Assembly: GCA_903887485.1 (NCBI GenBank)
Contig: CAISPV010000110.1
Location: 1 to 64,000, forward strand
Length of the DNA: 64,000 nt
Source: an uncultured Desulfobulbaceae bacterium
GTDB taxonomy: Bacteria; Desulfobacterota; Desulfobulbia; Desulfobulbales; Desulfocapsaceae
Direction of reading: 5' to 3'
The translations under genes and the position numbers were made by a program. Below are positions 1 to 8,672 of the stretch, one piece after another. Position 1 is the first letter of the stretch. Each line of letters starts with the position of its first letter. A model generated the notes under the pieces. The model was not told the DNA's origin. It saw nothing but the letters and a program-made list of their open reading frames with translations, and searched no databases.

Positions 1-10
1 TCCCCCCCAT

Positions 11-55
11 TCTGACCCTCCCCCTCCAGAGGGGAGGGAACTTTTAGAACCGGAT
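11..55 (+). repeat. G/C-rich intergenic repeat, copy 1
   Basis: This segment pairs a C-run with a G-run (ccctccagaggggaggg) and ends in 'cttttagaaccggat'. It recurs almost unchanged at 147-192 and inverted at 3839-3890. The self-complementary core can fold as a short hairpin. It looks like a REP-like dispersed intergenic repeat. Confidence 0.75.
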
Positions 56-69
56 TTTTGAATTTATCC

Positions 70-110
70 CCCCCTCCCTCGACGGGAGGGGGTTGGGGGG
101 AGGGTGAAAG
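70..110. repeat. G-tract/C-tract palindromic segment
   Basis: A run of C's and a run of G's flank 'tcgacgggaggggg' and are followed by 'ttggggggaggg'. It lies between the two direct copies of the flanking repeat. The stacked G-tracts could form a hairpin or a G-quadruplex. No coding capacity is seen here. Confidence 0.5.
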
Positions 111-146
111 TGCCGATATGGTCTCATTTGGCGACTTTCCCCCCCA

Positions 147-192
147 CCCTGACCCTCCCCCTCCAGAGGGGAGGGGACTTTTAGAACCGGAT
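147..192 (+). repeat. G/C-rich intergenic repeat, copy 2
   Basis: Near-exact direct copy of 11-55, again ending in 'ttttagaaccggat'. It lies just upstream of the first hybrid kinase. An inverted copy sits 3' of that gene, so the kinase gene is bracketed by the repeat. Confidence 0.75.
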
Positions 193-244
193 ATTACTGA
201 TGCGGAATTGCAGAATAAAGCGAATGCAGAATGAGGGATACAAA

Positions 245-3200
245 ATGGTGAATGAAAACGAATCGAATGCGAAGGCCGGAACTCGGAGTACAGACTCTCT
301 TTCGCCTTCCGCAATCAGCACTCCGCATTCGCCCGGCGACATGCCCGAAATCCTGATCGTCGAGGACAGCCCGCTGGCGACGGAGTTGCTGCGCCGCACC
401 CTCACCAGGGCGGGCTACGCGGTGAGCGTGGCGCAGGACGGCGAAGAAGGGCTGCAAGCGGCGCGGGCGCACCGGCCCGCCCTGGTGATGAGCGATATCA
501 ACATGCCGGTGATGAACGGCTACCAGTTGTGCCGCGCGATCAAGTTTGACGATGACCTGTGGAACATTCCGCTGATTCTGTGCACTGTGCTGTCGGGGCC
601 GGAAGATATCATCGAGGCGATCAATTCCGGCGCCGACGCCTACATCGTCAAGCCCTTCGTTGAGACCAATCTGCTGGAGCGCATCCGTTCCCTGCTCGAT
701 GCCCCGATCGAGAGGCGGCTGGCGGAAGAGCGGCGAGTGGAAGTGGTGAGCTACAACGGCAAGCGCCACGCCATCACCGGCGGCGGCCAGCAGATACTGA
801 ACCTGCTGTTCTCGCTGTACGAGAACACCCTCAATCAGAACCGGGAGATGACAATCATCCAATCCCAGCTCAACCTGCTGAACGAGAGCCTCGACGGACA
901 GGTGCGCGAACGCACTGCGGCGCTGGGAAAAAGCGAGGCACGGTTTCGCAATCTTGTGGAAACCACGAGCGACTTGATTTGGGAGGTCGATGAGAATGGT
1001 GTCTATACTTACATAAATCCGAGAATTCACGACCTCCTCGGCTATCGGCCCGAGGAGGTCATCGGGCAAACGCCTTTCTACCTAATGCCCGCCGAGGAAG
1101 CGCAACGAATGGCGAAGCTGTTTACCGCCAACATCTCGGCGCGCGAAACCTTCGTCAACCTCGAAAATATCAATCTGCACCACGATGGCCATCAAGTCAT
1201 TCTGGAAACAAGCGCTGTCCCCGTCATCGACCAGGAGGGAAATTTTCGCGGTTATCACGGTATTGATCGCGACATCACCGAGCGCAAGCACGCTGAAGAG
1301 GCGCTGGCCCGTGTCAACCGGGCGCTGCGGACATTATCGGCGGTTAATCAGACGCTGCTGCGCGCCAGGGGCGAGCAGACGCTGATGGAAGAGATGTGCC
1401 GGATCATGGTCGAGATCGGCGGCTATCTCCTGGCCTGGGTGGGCTTTGCCGAAGACGACAAGCGCGTGCGGCCGGTGGCTTCCCGGGGCGCCGATGCGGA
1501 TTATATCGACAGCCTGGACATCACCTGGGATGAAACCGCATCGGGCCGCGGCCCAACCGGCACGGCGATCCGCCGGGGCATTCCCGTTACCTGCAGCAAT
1601 GTCCAGACAGACCAGGACTACGGCCCCTGGCGGGAACGGGGGCAACGCTACGGCTTTGCCTCGTCGGTGGCCTTGCCGCTACGGCTGGACGGCGCCGTCA
1701 TCGGTACGCTCAACATCTACGCTGTAAAACCGGACGTCTTCGACAAAGACGTAGTCGAACTGCTCAACGAAGCGGCGGACGATCTGGCCTACGGCATCGC
1801 CATGCGGCGGGCGGAGGCCAAGCACGAGCGGGCGAGGGCCGATATGCAACGGCTGGAAAAGCAAAACACGCTCATCCTCAACTCGGTCGGCGAAGGCATC
1901 TTCGGCCTGGACCAGGCGGGACGTACCACCTTCGTCAATCCGGCCGGCGCGGCGATGCTGCAATTGACGGCGGCAGAGATCATCGACCAGGACATGCATG
2001 CCCTGCATCATCACACCAAGGCCGACGGCACGCCGTATCCCAGGAAAGAATGTCCCATCTACGCGGCCTACCGGAGCGGCGTTGTCCACCATGTGGCCGA
2101 TGAGATATTCTGGAAAAAGGACGGCACGAGCTTTCCGGTTGAGTATGTCAGCACACCCATACGCGACGAGCGGAGCGAACTGGCAGGGGCGGTGGTGAGC
2201 TTCAGCGACATCACCGAGCGCAAGAAATCTGAGGAATTCATTAAAAACATTCTTGAATGCGTTGATGAGGGATTCATTATCATCGACCGTAACTTCCGGA
2301 TCTTGTCTGCCAACAAGGCCTACTCGAAGCTCGTCGAGATGCCCATCGACCAAATCATTGGCAAACACTGTCACGAAGTTTCCCATCACAGCTCTGTTCC
2401 ATGTTCTGAATCCGACCGTGATTGTACGGTGCAGAGAGTCTTCGCGACCGGAAAGTCGCACTCGGCCATTCATAAGTGTGAAGATGCCAAGGGAGGGGTA
2501 GCTTATATAGAGACAAAGGCCTATCCCTACTCAAAAGACAACTCAGGTAAGGTTATCACCGCGATCGAGACGCTTGTTGACATCACCGAAAAGTACCAAC
2601 TCGAAGATCAACTCCGCCAAGCCCAGAAGATGGAGGCCCTCGGCACCCTGGCCGGCGGTATTGCCCACGACTTCAACAACATGCTGGCCCCCATTCTCGG
2701 CTATTCCGAGATGGCCCTGGCCAGGCTTTCCCCAAGTGATCCTTTGGCTGCCGATCTGCAGCAGGTCATCACCGCTGCCGGACGGGCCAAGGGGCTGGTG
2801 CAGCAGATTCTCTCCTTCAGCCGCCAGGCCCCGCAGGAGCGAAAGCCGTTGCGGCCGCAACTGGTGGTGCAGGAAGCGCTCAAGCTGCTCCGGTCCTCCC
2901 TGCCCTCCACCATTGAAATCCGCGAGGAGATTTCCGCGGAGTGTGGCACTATTCTCGCCGATCCAACCCAGATCCATCAGATCATCATGAATCTCTGCAC
3001 CAACGCCTACCATGCCATGCGCGAAACCGGCGGCGTGCTGGGGGTGAAACTGAAAAAAATCACCATTGACGTTGCCGGCAGGGTGCCCAGCTCCGAGCTC
3101 GCCCCGGGAGAGTATGTAATGATTGAGGTCAGTGACACCGGTTGTGGCATGGAGCAAAAAACGTTGGCCCATATCTTTGACCCCTACTTTACCACCAAGG

Positions 3201-3763
3201 CCCAGGGAGAGGGCACCGGCCTCGGTCTTTCCGTGGTCCACGGCATTGTCAAAAGTTATCAGGGGCATATTACGGTGTACAGCGAGCCGGGCAAGGGGTC
3301 GAGCTTTCATGTCTATCTGCCGAGGATGGCAGAGGCGCCTTCCCTGACTGAGACTGCCTACAGCGAGGCTATCCCCACCGGCACGGAACGACTGCTGGTA
3401 GTGGACGATAAAGAGGTTCTTGCCACCATGCTGCAGCGCATGCTGCAGGGTCTTGGCTATCAGGTGCGATCTTCCTGCAACAGCCTGGAGGCCCTGGCCC
3501 TTATTAAGCAAGACCCCATGGCCGTTGACTTGCTTATTACCGACATGACCATGCCGCATCTGACTGGCTTTGAGCTGGCCCACAAGGCGCTGGCCATCCG
3601 GGCGGACCTGCCGATCATTCTCTGCACCGGTTTCAGCGACTTGATCAACAAAGAAAAGGCCCAGGCCTTGGGTATCCGGGCCTATCTGATGAAACCCGTT
3701 TCGGTGCGGGATCTGAGCCAGGCGGTGCGAAAGGTGCTGGATGCAAAGAGGGAACTCTCTTGA
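245..3763 (+). CDS. cytoplasmic hybrid sensor histidine kinase (REC-PAS-GAF-PAS-PAS-HisKA-HATPase-REC)
   Basis: Multi-sensor hybrid kinase with no transmembrane segment. Counting from the first ATG of the open frame at 200, the order is: receiver at ~49-165 (ILIVEDS, phospho-Asp in SDINMP, Lys in IVKPF); PAS ~240-365; GAF ~380-535; PAS ~550-670; PAS ~680-795; HisKA with H-box [17 protein letters not shown]; HATPase with GCGMEQKTL and [18 protein letters not shown]; and a C-terminal receiver with acceptor Asp in [14 protein letters not shown] place the start at 245 because GAGGG lies 8 nt upstream. ATG 341, directly before the receiver, is an alternative, since the intervening codons look like repeat-derived filler. 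Having receivers at both ends suggests a phosphorelay hub. G/C-rich repeats flank the gene on both sides, so it may be a separate insertion next to the operon that follows. Confidence 0.93.
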   Translation: MVNENESNAKAGTRSTDSLSPSAISTPHSPGDMPEILIVEDSPLATELLRRTLTRAGYAVSVAQDGEEGLQAARAHRPALVMSDINMPVMNGYQLCRAIKFDDDLWNIPLILCTVLSGPEDIIEAINSGADAYIVKPFVETNLLERIRSLLDAPIERRLAEERRVEVVSYNGKRHAITGGGQQILNLLFSLYENTLNQNREMTIIQSQLNLLNESLDGQVRERTAALGKSEARFRNLVETTSDLIWEVDENGVYTYINPRIHDLLGYRPEEVIGQTPFYLMPAEEAQRMAKLFTANISARETFVNLENINLHHDGHQVILETSAVPVIDQEGNFRGYHGIDRDITERKHAEEALARVNRALRTLSAVNQTLLRARGEQTLMEEMCRIMVEIGGYLLAWVGFAEDDKRVRPVASRGADADYIDSLDITWDETASGRGPTGTAIRRGIPVTCSNVQTDQDYGPWRERGQRYGFASSVALPLRLDGAVIGTLNIYAVKPDVFDKDVVELLNEAADDLAYGIAMRRAEAKHERARADMQRLEKQNTLILNSVGEGIFGLDQAGRTTFVNPAGAAMLQLTAAEIIDQDMHALHHHTKADGTPYPRKECPIYAAYRSGVVHHVADEIFWKKDGTSFPVEYVSTPIRDERSELAGAVVSFSDITERKKSEEFIKNILECVDEGFIIIDRNFRILSANKAYSKLVEMPIDQIIGKHCHEVSHHSSVPCSESDRDCTVQRVFATGKSHSAIHKCEDAKGGVAYIETKAYPYSKDNSGKVITAIETLVDITEKYQLEDQLRQAQKMEALGTLAGGIAHDFNNMLAPILGYSEMALARLSPSDPLAADLQQVITAAGRAKGLVQQILSFSRQAPQERKPLRPQLVVQEALKLLRSSLPSTIEIREEISAECGTILADPTQIHQIIMNLCTNAYHAMRETGGVLGVKLKKITIDVAGRVPSSELAPGEYVMIEVSDTGCGMEQKTLAHIFDPYFTTKAQGEGTGLGLSVVHGIVKSYQGHITVYSEPGKGSSFHVYLPRMAEAPSLTETAYSEAIPTGTERLLVVDDKEVLATMLQRMLQGLGYQVRSSCNSLEALALIKQDPMAVDLLITDMTMPHLTGFELAHKALAIRADLPIILCTGFSDLINKEKAQALGIRAYLMKPVSVRDLSQAVRKVLDAKRELS

Positions 3764-3774
3764 AGCTACATAAT

Positions 3775-3822
3775 GTCCGGTTAAGAACTTGCATGTAGAT
3801 TTTGTCAGTGTTGTCCGGTTAG
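3775..3822 (+). repeat. GTCCGGTTA(A) motif repeated twice
   Basis: 'gtccggttaag' at 3775-3785 recurs as 'gtccggttag' at 3813-3822. The latter is exactly inverted at 3903-3912 ('ctaaccggac'), enclosing the inverted G/C-rich repeat. Its function is unknown; it may mark the edge of a small mobile or REP-like unit. Confidence 0.55.
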
Positions 3823-3838
3823 AATATTGTATTACTGT

Positions 3839-3890
3839 TCTAAAAGTTCCCTCCCCTCTGGACGGGGAGGGTCAGGGTGGGGGGGAAGTT
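3839..3890 (-). repeat. G/C-rich intergenic repeat, inverted copy 3
   Basis: Reverse-complement copy of the repeat at 11-55 and 147-192 ('ctaaaagttccctcccctct' followed by the G-runs). It closes the bracket around the first hybrid kinase. Confidence 0.75.
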
Positions 3891-3973
3891 AAATGCAAAA
3901 ACCTAACCGGACGAAACTGAGGTACGTTATCATAAATTTATTTAAGTCCGACAGGATTCCGGGAGGAAACAAT

Positions 3974-4987
3974 TTGGCCACCACCCTTTTCAACCGACAT
4001 CGCTTATTGAAAAAGAAAACCAGGACGACGGGTATCGCGGTATGCCTCTGTTTCATCGCCTTCGTCGCGAGTGCCTTCGCGTTCAACGGCTGTACAAAGC
4101 AGCAGGAACCGCTGCTGCGCGTTGCCTCGGGGGCATGGATCGGATATGAGCCTCTCTATCTGGCCCGCAGTCTCGGCTATTACGATAACAAGAACATCCG
4201 CCTCCTGGAAATGCCCTCCGCCAGCCAGGCTTCGCAAGCTTTGCGCAACGGCATGATCGAGGCTGCCTGCCTGACCCTTGATGAGATGATCGCTCTCATG
4301 CAGGACGGCATGGATCTGCGGGCTGTGCTGGTCATAGATGTATCCCATGGAGGGGATGTTTTGATGGCCAGTCCCGGGATCGACACCCTGCAATCGTTAC
4401 GCGGCAAAAGGGTCGGCGTCGAAAACGTGGCGGTGGGTGCTATCATGCTGGATGCGGCCCTGGAGGCCGGAGAGCTCCAGGCCAAGGATGTCACGATCGT
4501 CCCGTTAACCATCGATGAGCAAGCCGACGCCTATCTTGCCGGCAAGGTCGATGCCACCGTGACCTATGAGCCGGTACGCAGTAAGCTTCTGAAGGCAGGC
4601 GCCCATGTCCTGTTTGACAGCTCGCAAATCCCGGGCCGGATCGTTGATGTCCTGGTGGTGCGGGCGGAGATTGCCGCCGCCCACACTCAGGCACTCAAGG
4701 AATTGCTGAAAGGCCACTTCCGGGCAAGAGAGTACATTACCAGTCAGCCGCAAGACGCTGAGAAACGAATGGCCCCACGGTTGGGCGAAAATGCCCTGGC
4801 CCAATTTACCGGCCTCAGCCTGTTGGATATCAAGGAGAACCAGGCTTTGCTCGGCGGTAACTCTCCACACCTGAAAATCACAGCCGGCGCACTGGCCGAC
4901 CTGATGCTTCGCCGGAAACTGTTGCAAAAACCAGTCTCTATTGATCGCCTTGCCGATCCGTCATTTCTTCCTGCGGTGAATGAATGA
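3974..4987 (+). CDS. NMT1/SsuA-type substrate-binding lipoprotein (orphan)
   Basis: Periplasmic binding protein of the NMT1/THI5-like, taurine/nitrate/sulfonate group. The mature part opens LRVASGAWIGYEPLYLAR, the usual first strand and ligand loop, and continues with LRGKRVGVENVAVG and DATVTYEP. I prefer the TTG start at 3974, with GGGAGG 7 nt upstream. This gives a basic n-region (RHRLLKKKTR), a hydrophobic core and a lipobox-like FNGC. The frame is open from 3893, but that start has no ribosome site and would bury the signal peptide. No permease or ATPase gene lies nearby. The stop overlaps the start of the membrane kinase (ATGA at 4984-4987), so it probably serves as the periplasmic ligand receptor for that kinase. 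The ligand cannot be told from sequence. Confidence 0.85.
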   Translation: MATTLFNRHRLLKKKTRTTGIAVCLCFIAFVASAFAFNGCTKQQEPLLRVASGAWIGYEPLYLARSLGYYDNKNIRLLEMPSASQASQALRNGMIEAACLTLDEMIALMQDGMDLRAVLVIDVSHGGDVLMASPGIDTLQSLRGKRVGVENVAVGAIMLDAALEAGELQAKDVTIVPLTIDEQADAYLAGKVDATVTYEPVRSKLLKAGAHVLFDSSQIPGRIVDVLVVRAEIAAAHTQALKELLKGHFRAREYITSQPQDAEKRMAPRLGENALAQFTGLSLLDIKENQALLGGNSPHLKITAGALADLMLRRKLLQKPVSIDRLADPSFLPAVNE

Positions 4988-7900
4988 AGAACTTTACCAC
5001 CATCCGCTTGCGCCTCTGGATTCCGATATTTGTCTTTGGGGCATTGAGTCTGCTACTTTTGTTCTTGACATTGCAAGAGTATCGTCAGGATGAGCTCAAC
5101 ATCGAAGAAAGCGCGCTCACTTCGCTGCGAGAGCTGCTCGCTCGGACAGGCCCCAGGATCGAAAATCTCCTGCGGAAGGGTATGAGCCGCCTTGTTGAAG
5201 TTGATATCGCCGATTTAAGCGTTCCCACCGAAGTTCGGTCGGTTGTGCTCGTAGACGACCAGGGACTTGTTCTGGATGGTTCACAAATGGAATGGCGAGG
5301 CCGTCCTGTCCATGAAGTTCTGCCTCTCTTCAACCGGAATCATTTTCTCTCCGCCCAGGAAACCCGAAGACCGGACATCCATCTGTTGGCCGACCGCAAG
5401 ACCATTATTGCCTACCAGCCGGTTGTGCTCGCCGTAGAATCCGGAGAGATTCGGCCCACCCGCGTTGGCATAATTTTCGTTGATTATGACCTGTCCCGGA
5501 GCAAGGCAACTATTTTTTATACCCTGGTTGTCAACAGTACCTCTGTGTGGGCTGTTGGAATCCTCCTGATGCTGGCCCTTTGGGCCGCGCTGGACCACTG
5601 GCTGACGCAACCACTCTTCCATCTGAAAGAAATCGTCAACCGCTTCCGCAACGGTGACTACCTGGTCAGGGCTGATGTCACCGGCCAAGGTGAACTGACC
5701 GAACTTTCCGAGGCCTTTAACGCCATGGCCGATGAAGTGCTCAGAAACATCACCGAACGCCAGAAATCTGAGGAGGCAACGCGGGAAAACGAAGAGTTCC
5801 TTAACAGTGTCGTGGAAAATATCCCGAACATGATTTTTGTGAAGGACGCCAGGGAACTCAAATTCGTCAGGTTCAATAAAGCCGGAGAAGAGTTACTGGG
5901 ATATCAGCGGGAAGATCTTTACGGGAAGAACGACTACGATTTTTTCCCCCATGAACAAGCCGAATTATTTACAAAAAAAGACCTGGTGGTTCTGAATTCA
6001 AAAAAACTCGCTGATATCCCTGAAGAAACTATCGACACGCGTCATCAAGGCAAAAGAATTCTGCATACAAAAAAAATACCGATAGTAGATGCACAGGGAG
6101 ACCCTAAATATCTTCTGGGGATCTCGGAAGACATCACCGAGAGCAAGCAGGCGGAAGAACAGATCAAGGCCCATCAGGATTTTCTACAAAACGCCCTGGA
6201 CGCCCTGACCCACCCCTTCTATGTCATCGACGCCCATGACTATACCATTATCCTGTCCAACAAGGCCTCTCATTTCGGCGAATATCGGGAGGGGACAAAA
6301 TGTTTCCAGTTGACCCACGACCGGAAAGAACCTTGTACCGGGGAAGACCATCCCTGTTCTCTTCTCGAGGTCAAAAGAACGAAACAGCCGGTAGTTGTTG
6401 AACATATTCACACCGATCAAGCCGGAAAGAAAATAAATGTCGAGATCCATGCCTATCCAATCTTTGACAGCAACGGCGAGCTCAGTCAGGTTATTGAATA
6501 TTGTCTGGATATCAGTGAACGCAAACGGGGAGAGGAAGAACGTCGCCGCCTGGTAACCGCCATAGAACAAGGCATAGACAGCGTGGTCATTACCGACAAA
6601 GACGGCATGATCCAGTATGTCAACCCCGGTTTTGAAAAGGTCACCGGCTACAGCAAAGAGGAAGCGATCGGCCAGAACCCACGGATTTTACAAAGTGGCA
6701 AGCAGGATGCCCTCTTTTACCAGGAGATGTGGAAGACCCTGACCAGTGGCAAGGCGTGGCGGGGGCACCTGATTAACAAGAAAAAAAACGGCACCCTGTT
6801 TGAGGAAGAAGTTTCGATCACTCCGGTACTGAATGAAGCCGGCGAAATTATCAATTATGTGGCGGTAAAACGGGATGTGACTGGACAGATGCAACTTGAG
6901 GAGCAACTCAGGCAGGCCCAGAAGATGGAGGCCATCGGCACCCTGGCCGGCGGTATTGCCCACGACTTCAACAACATCCTGGCCCCCATTCTCGGCTATT
7001 CCGAGATGGCCGTGGCCAGTATATCCCCGGGCGATCCCCTTGCTGCCGATCTGCAGCAAATCATCACCGCTGCCGGACGGGCCAAGGATCTGGTGCAGCA
7101 GATCCTTGCCTTCAGCCGTCAGGCCCCGCAGGAGAGGAAACCGTTTCAGCCGCAGTTGGTGGTGAAAGAGGCGCTCAAACTCCTCCGGGCCTCCCTGCCC
7201 TCCACCATTGAAATCCGCGAGGAGATCCCTGCGGAGTGTGGCGCTCTCCTCGCCGATCCCACCCAGTTTCACCAGATCATCATGAATCTCTGCACCAACG
7301 CCTACCATGCCATGCGCGAAACCGGCGGCGTGCTGGGGGTGAAACTGCAAAAAATCACCATTGACGATAACAGCAGGGTGCCCAGCGTCGATCTCGCCCG
7401 GGGAGACTATGTGGTGCTCGAGATCAGTGACACCGGTTGCGGCATGGAACACAAAACGCTGGCCCATATCTTTGACCCCTACTTTACCACTAAAGGCAAG
7501 GGGGAAGGCACCGGACTCGGTCTTTCCGTGGTCCACGGTATTGTCAAAAGTTATCAGGGACATATTACGGTGTACAGCGAACCGGGCAAGGGGACGCGCT
7601 TTCATGTCTACCTGCCGAGGATAGCCGAAGCGCCTTCCCTGGCTGAGGCTGACCGCAGCAAGACCATCCCCACCGGCACGGAACGGCTGCTGGTGGTGGA
7701 TGATGAAACAGTGATCATCACAATGCTCAAGGTAATCCTCCAGGGTCTTGGCTACCAGGTGACCTCTTCCAGCAACAGCCTGGAGGCCCTGGCCCTTATT
7801 AACCAGGACCCCATGGCCTTTGACCTCCTGATTACCGACATGACCATGCCGCACCTGACCGGCTTTGAGCTGGCCCACAAGGCGCTGGCCCTCCGGCCGG

Positions 7901-8058
7901 ATCTGCCGATCATTCTCTGCACCGGTTTCAGCGACCTGATCAACAAAGAGCAGGCCCAGGCCCTGGGTATCCGGGCCTACCTGACAAAACCCGTTTCGAC
8001 GCAAGAGTTGGGCCAGACGGTGCGGAAGGTGCTGGATGCAAAAAGAGAACTTTCTTGA
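4984..8058 (+). CDS. membrane hybrid sensor histidine kinase (TM-sensor-TM-HAMP-PAS3-HisKA-HATPase-REC)
   Basis: Inner-membrane hybrid kinase. TM1 is at ~9-29 and is followed by a ~150-residue periplasmic region. TM2 is at ~178-200, then a HAMP domain (~203-255) and three PAS domains (~270-390, ~395-510, ~515-640). The second PAS carries Cys residues ([13 protein letters not shown]). The H-box is [17 protein letters not shown], the ATPase has the [13 protein letters not shown] lid, and the final receiver has its acceptor in [13 protein letters not shown]. The kinase/receiver half is almost identical, in protein and DNA, to those of the kinases at 245 and 8673. Translation is coupled by ATGA overlap to the binding lipoprotein. 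I infer a two-part sensor in which the lipoprotein captures a small molecule and this protein transduces it. Confidence 0.94.
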   Translation: MKNFTTIRLRLWIPIFVFGALSLLLLFLTLQEYRQDELNIEESALTSLRELLARTGPRIENLLRKGMSRLVEVDIADLSVPTEVRSVVLVDDQGLVLDGSQMEWRGRPVHEVLPLFNRNHFLSAQETRRPDIHLLADRKTIIAYQPVVLAVESGEIRPTRVGIIFVDYDLSRSKATIFYTLVVNSTSVWAVGILLMLALWAALDHWLTQPLFHLKEIVNRFRNGDYLVRADVTGQGELTELSEAFNAMADEVLRNITERQKSEEATRENEEFLNSVVENIPNMIFVKDARELKFVRFNKAGEELLGYQREDLYGKNDYDFFPHEQAELFTKKDLVVLNSKKLADIPEETIDTRHQGKRILHTKKIPIVDAQGDPKYLLGISEDITESKQAEEQIKAHQDFLQNALDALTHPFYVIDAHDYTIILSNKASHFGEYREGTKCFQLTHDRKEPCTGEDHPCSLLEVKRTKQPVVVEHIHTDQAGKKINVEIHAYPIFDSNGELSQVIEYCLDISERKRGEEERRRLVTAIEQGIDSVVITDKDGMIQYVNPGFEKVTGYSKEEAIGQNPRILQSGKQDALFYQEMWKTLTSGKAWRGHLINKKKNGTLFEEEVSITPVLNEAGEIINYVAVKRDVTGQMQLEEQLRQAQKMEAIGTLAGGIAHDFNNILAPILGYSEMAVASISPGDPLAADLQQIITAAGRAKDLVQQILAFSRQAPQERKPFQPQLVVKEALKLLRASLPSTIEIREEIPAECGALLADPTQFHQIIMNLCTNAYHAMRETGGVLGVKLQKITIDDNSRVPSVDLARGDYVVLEISDTGCGMEHKTLAHIFDPYFTTKGKGEGTGLGLSVVHGIVKSYQGHITVYSEPGKGTRFHVYLPRIAEAPSLAEADRSKTIPTGTERLLVVDDETVIITMLKVILQGLGYQVTSSSNSLEALALINQDPMAFDLLITDMTMPHLTGFELAHKALALRPDLPIILCTGFSDLINKEQAQALGIRAYLTKPVSTQELGQTVRKVLDAKRELS

Positions 8059-8144
8059 AGGCAAGAAGTTCAAGGCATAACGCCATACCGCAACCGTAAA
8101 GGCATAATTGCAAAAATCTGAATCCCCCACAAAGGAGTCTCTCC

Positions 8145-8669
8145 ATGGACGAAACAACCGCCATGCAACAACTCAACATCCCCTTAAATAGCGACATTTT
8201 TTTTAAAACCCTGATCCGGGAACTGGCCGGCACGCTGGAGGCAGTGGTTGGCTATGAGGAAGCAGCCGGCTATTTCAGCCTGGTCGGCCAACACATGGGT
8301 GACTGGATCAATACCCTCTACACCAAAGAACTGGGGGTTGCCCCGCTGAGCCGGGAGCAGGTGGCCCAGGTTCTGGTTGACCTGAAACAACGAATCGGCG
8401 GTGATTTCTCCATAGTAACGCAGGACCGCCGGAAGATCGTCCTCTCCAGCTCCTCCTGCCCCTTCCAGGATGCGGTGCTGGACAGGCCATCCATGTGCAT
8501 GATGACCTCCAATGTCTTCGGGGTCATCACCGCCAGCAATCTGGGCTATGCCAAGGTGGTACTCGAAGAGACCATTGCCGGAAGATGCGAACAGTGCCGG
8601 ATTACCATCTACCTGGAACAGAGCCCTGAGGCCGAAACCGCCGAAGGCCGGGAATATTACGGGGACTAA
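8145..8669 (+). CDS. MetOD1 (methanogen output domain 1) family protein
   Basis: Soluble 174-residue protein that I assign to the MetOD1 family from memory of its conserved run: RKIVLSSSSCPFQDAV, RPSMCMMTSNVFGVI, NLGYAKVVLEETIA, then a Cys pair (RCEQC) and a C-terminal EGREYYGD tail. The conserved cysteines suggest metal, haem or redox sensing, but that is inference. AAAGGAG lies before the ATG, which fixes the start. The gene is 3 nt from the following kinase, an arrangement known for this family, which suggests the protein feeds a signal into that kinase. It is not an enzyme I can recognise. Confidence 0.8.
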   Translation: MDETTAMQQLNIPLNSDIFFKTLIRELAGTLEAVVGYEEAAGYFSLVGQHMGDWINTLYTKELGVAPLSREQVAQVLVDLKQRIGGDFSIVTQDRRKIVLSSSSCPFQDAVLDRPSMCMMTSNVFGVITASNLGYAKVVLEETIAGRCEQCRITIYLEQSPEAETAEGREYYGD

Positions 8670-8672
8670 ACC

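Noticed and set aside
11-192. Repeats at the left end as a CRISPR array
   Set aside because: Only two direct copies with unequal spacing and an inverted third copy; no regular spacers and no cas genes.
194-1069. Long antisense frame opposite the first kinase
   Set aside because: A shadow of the GC-rich kinase coding strand: no ribosome site, no domain, and the + frame has clear receiver and PAS motifs.
3893-4987. Substrate-binding protein as part of an ABC uptake system
   Set aside because: No permease or ATPase gene lies next to it; the coupled gene is a kinase.
6688-8157. 489-residue antisense frame opposite the second kinase
   Set aside because: The - strand mirrors conserved kinase and receiver codons. 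Similar shadows appear opposite the other two kinases, which explains their apparent conservation.
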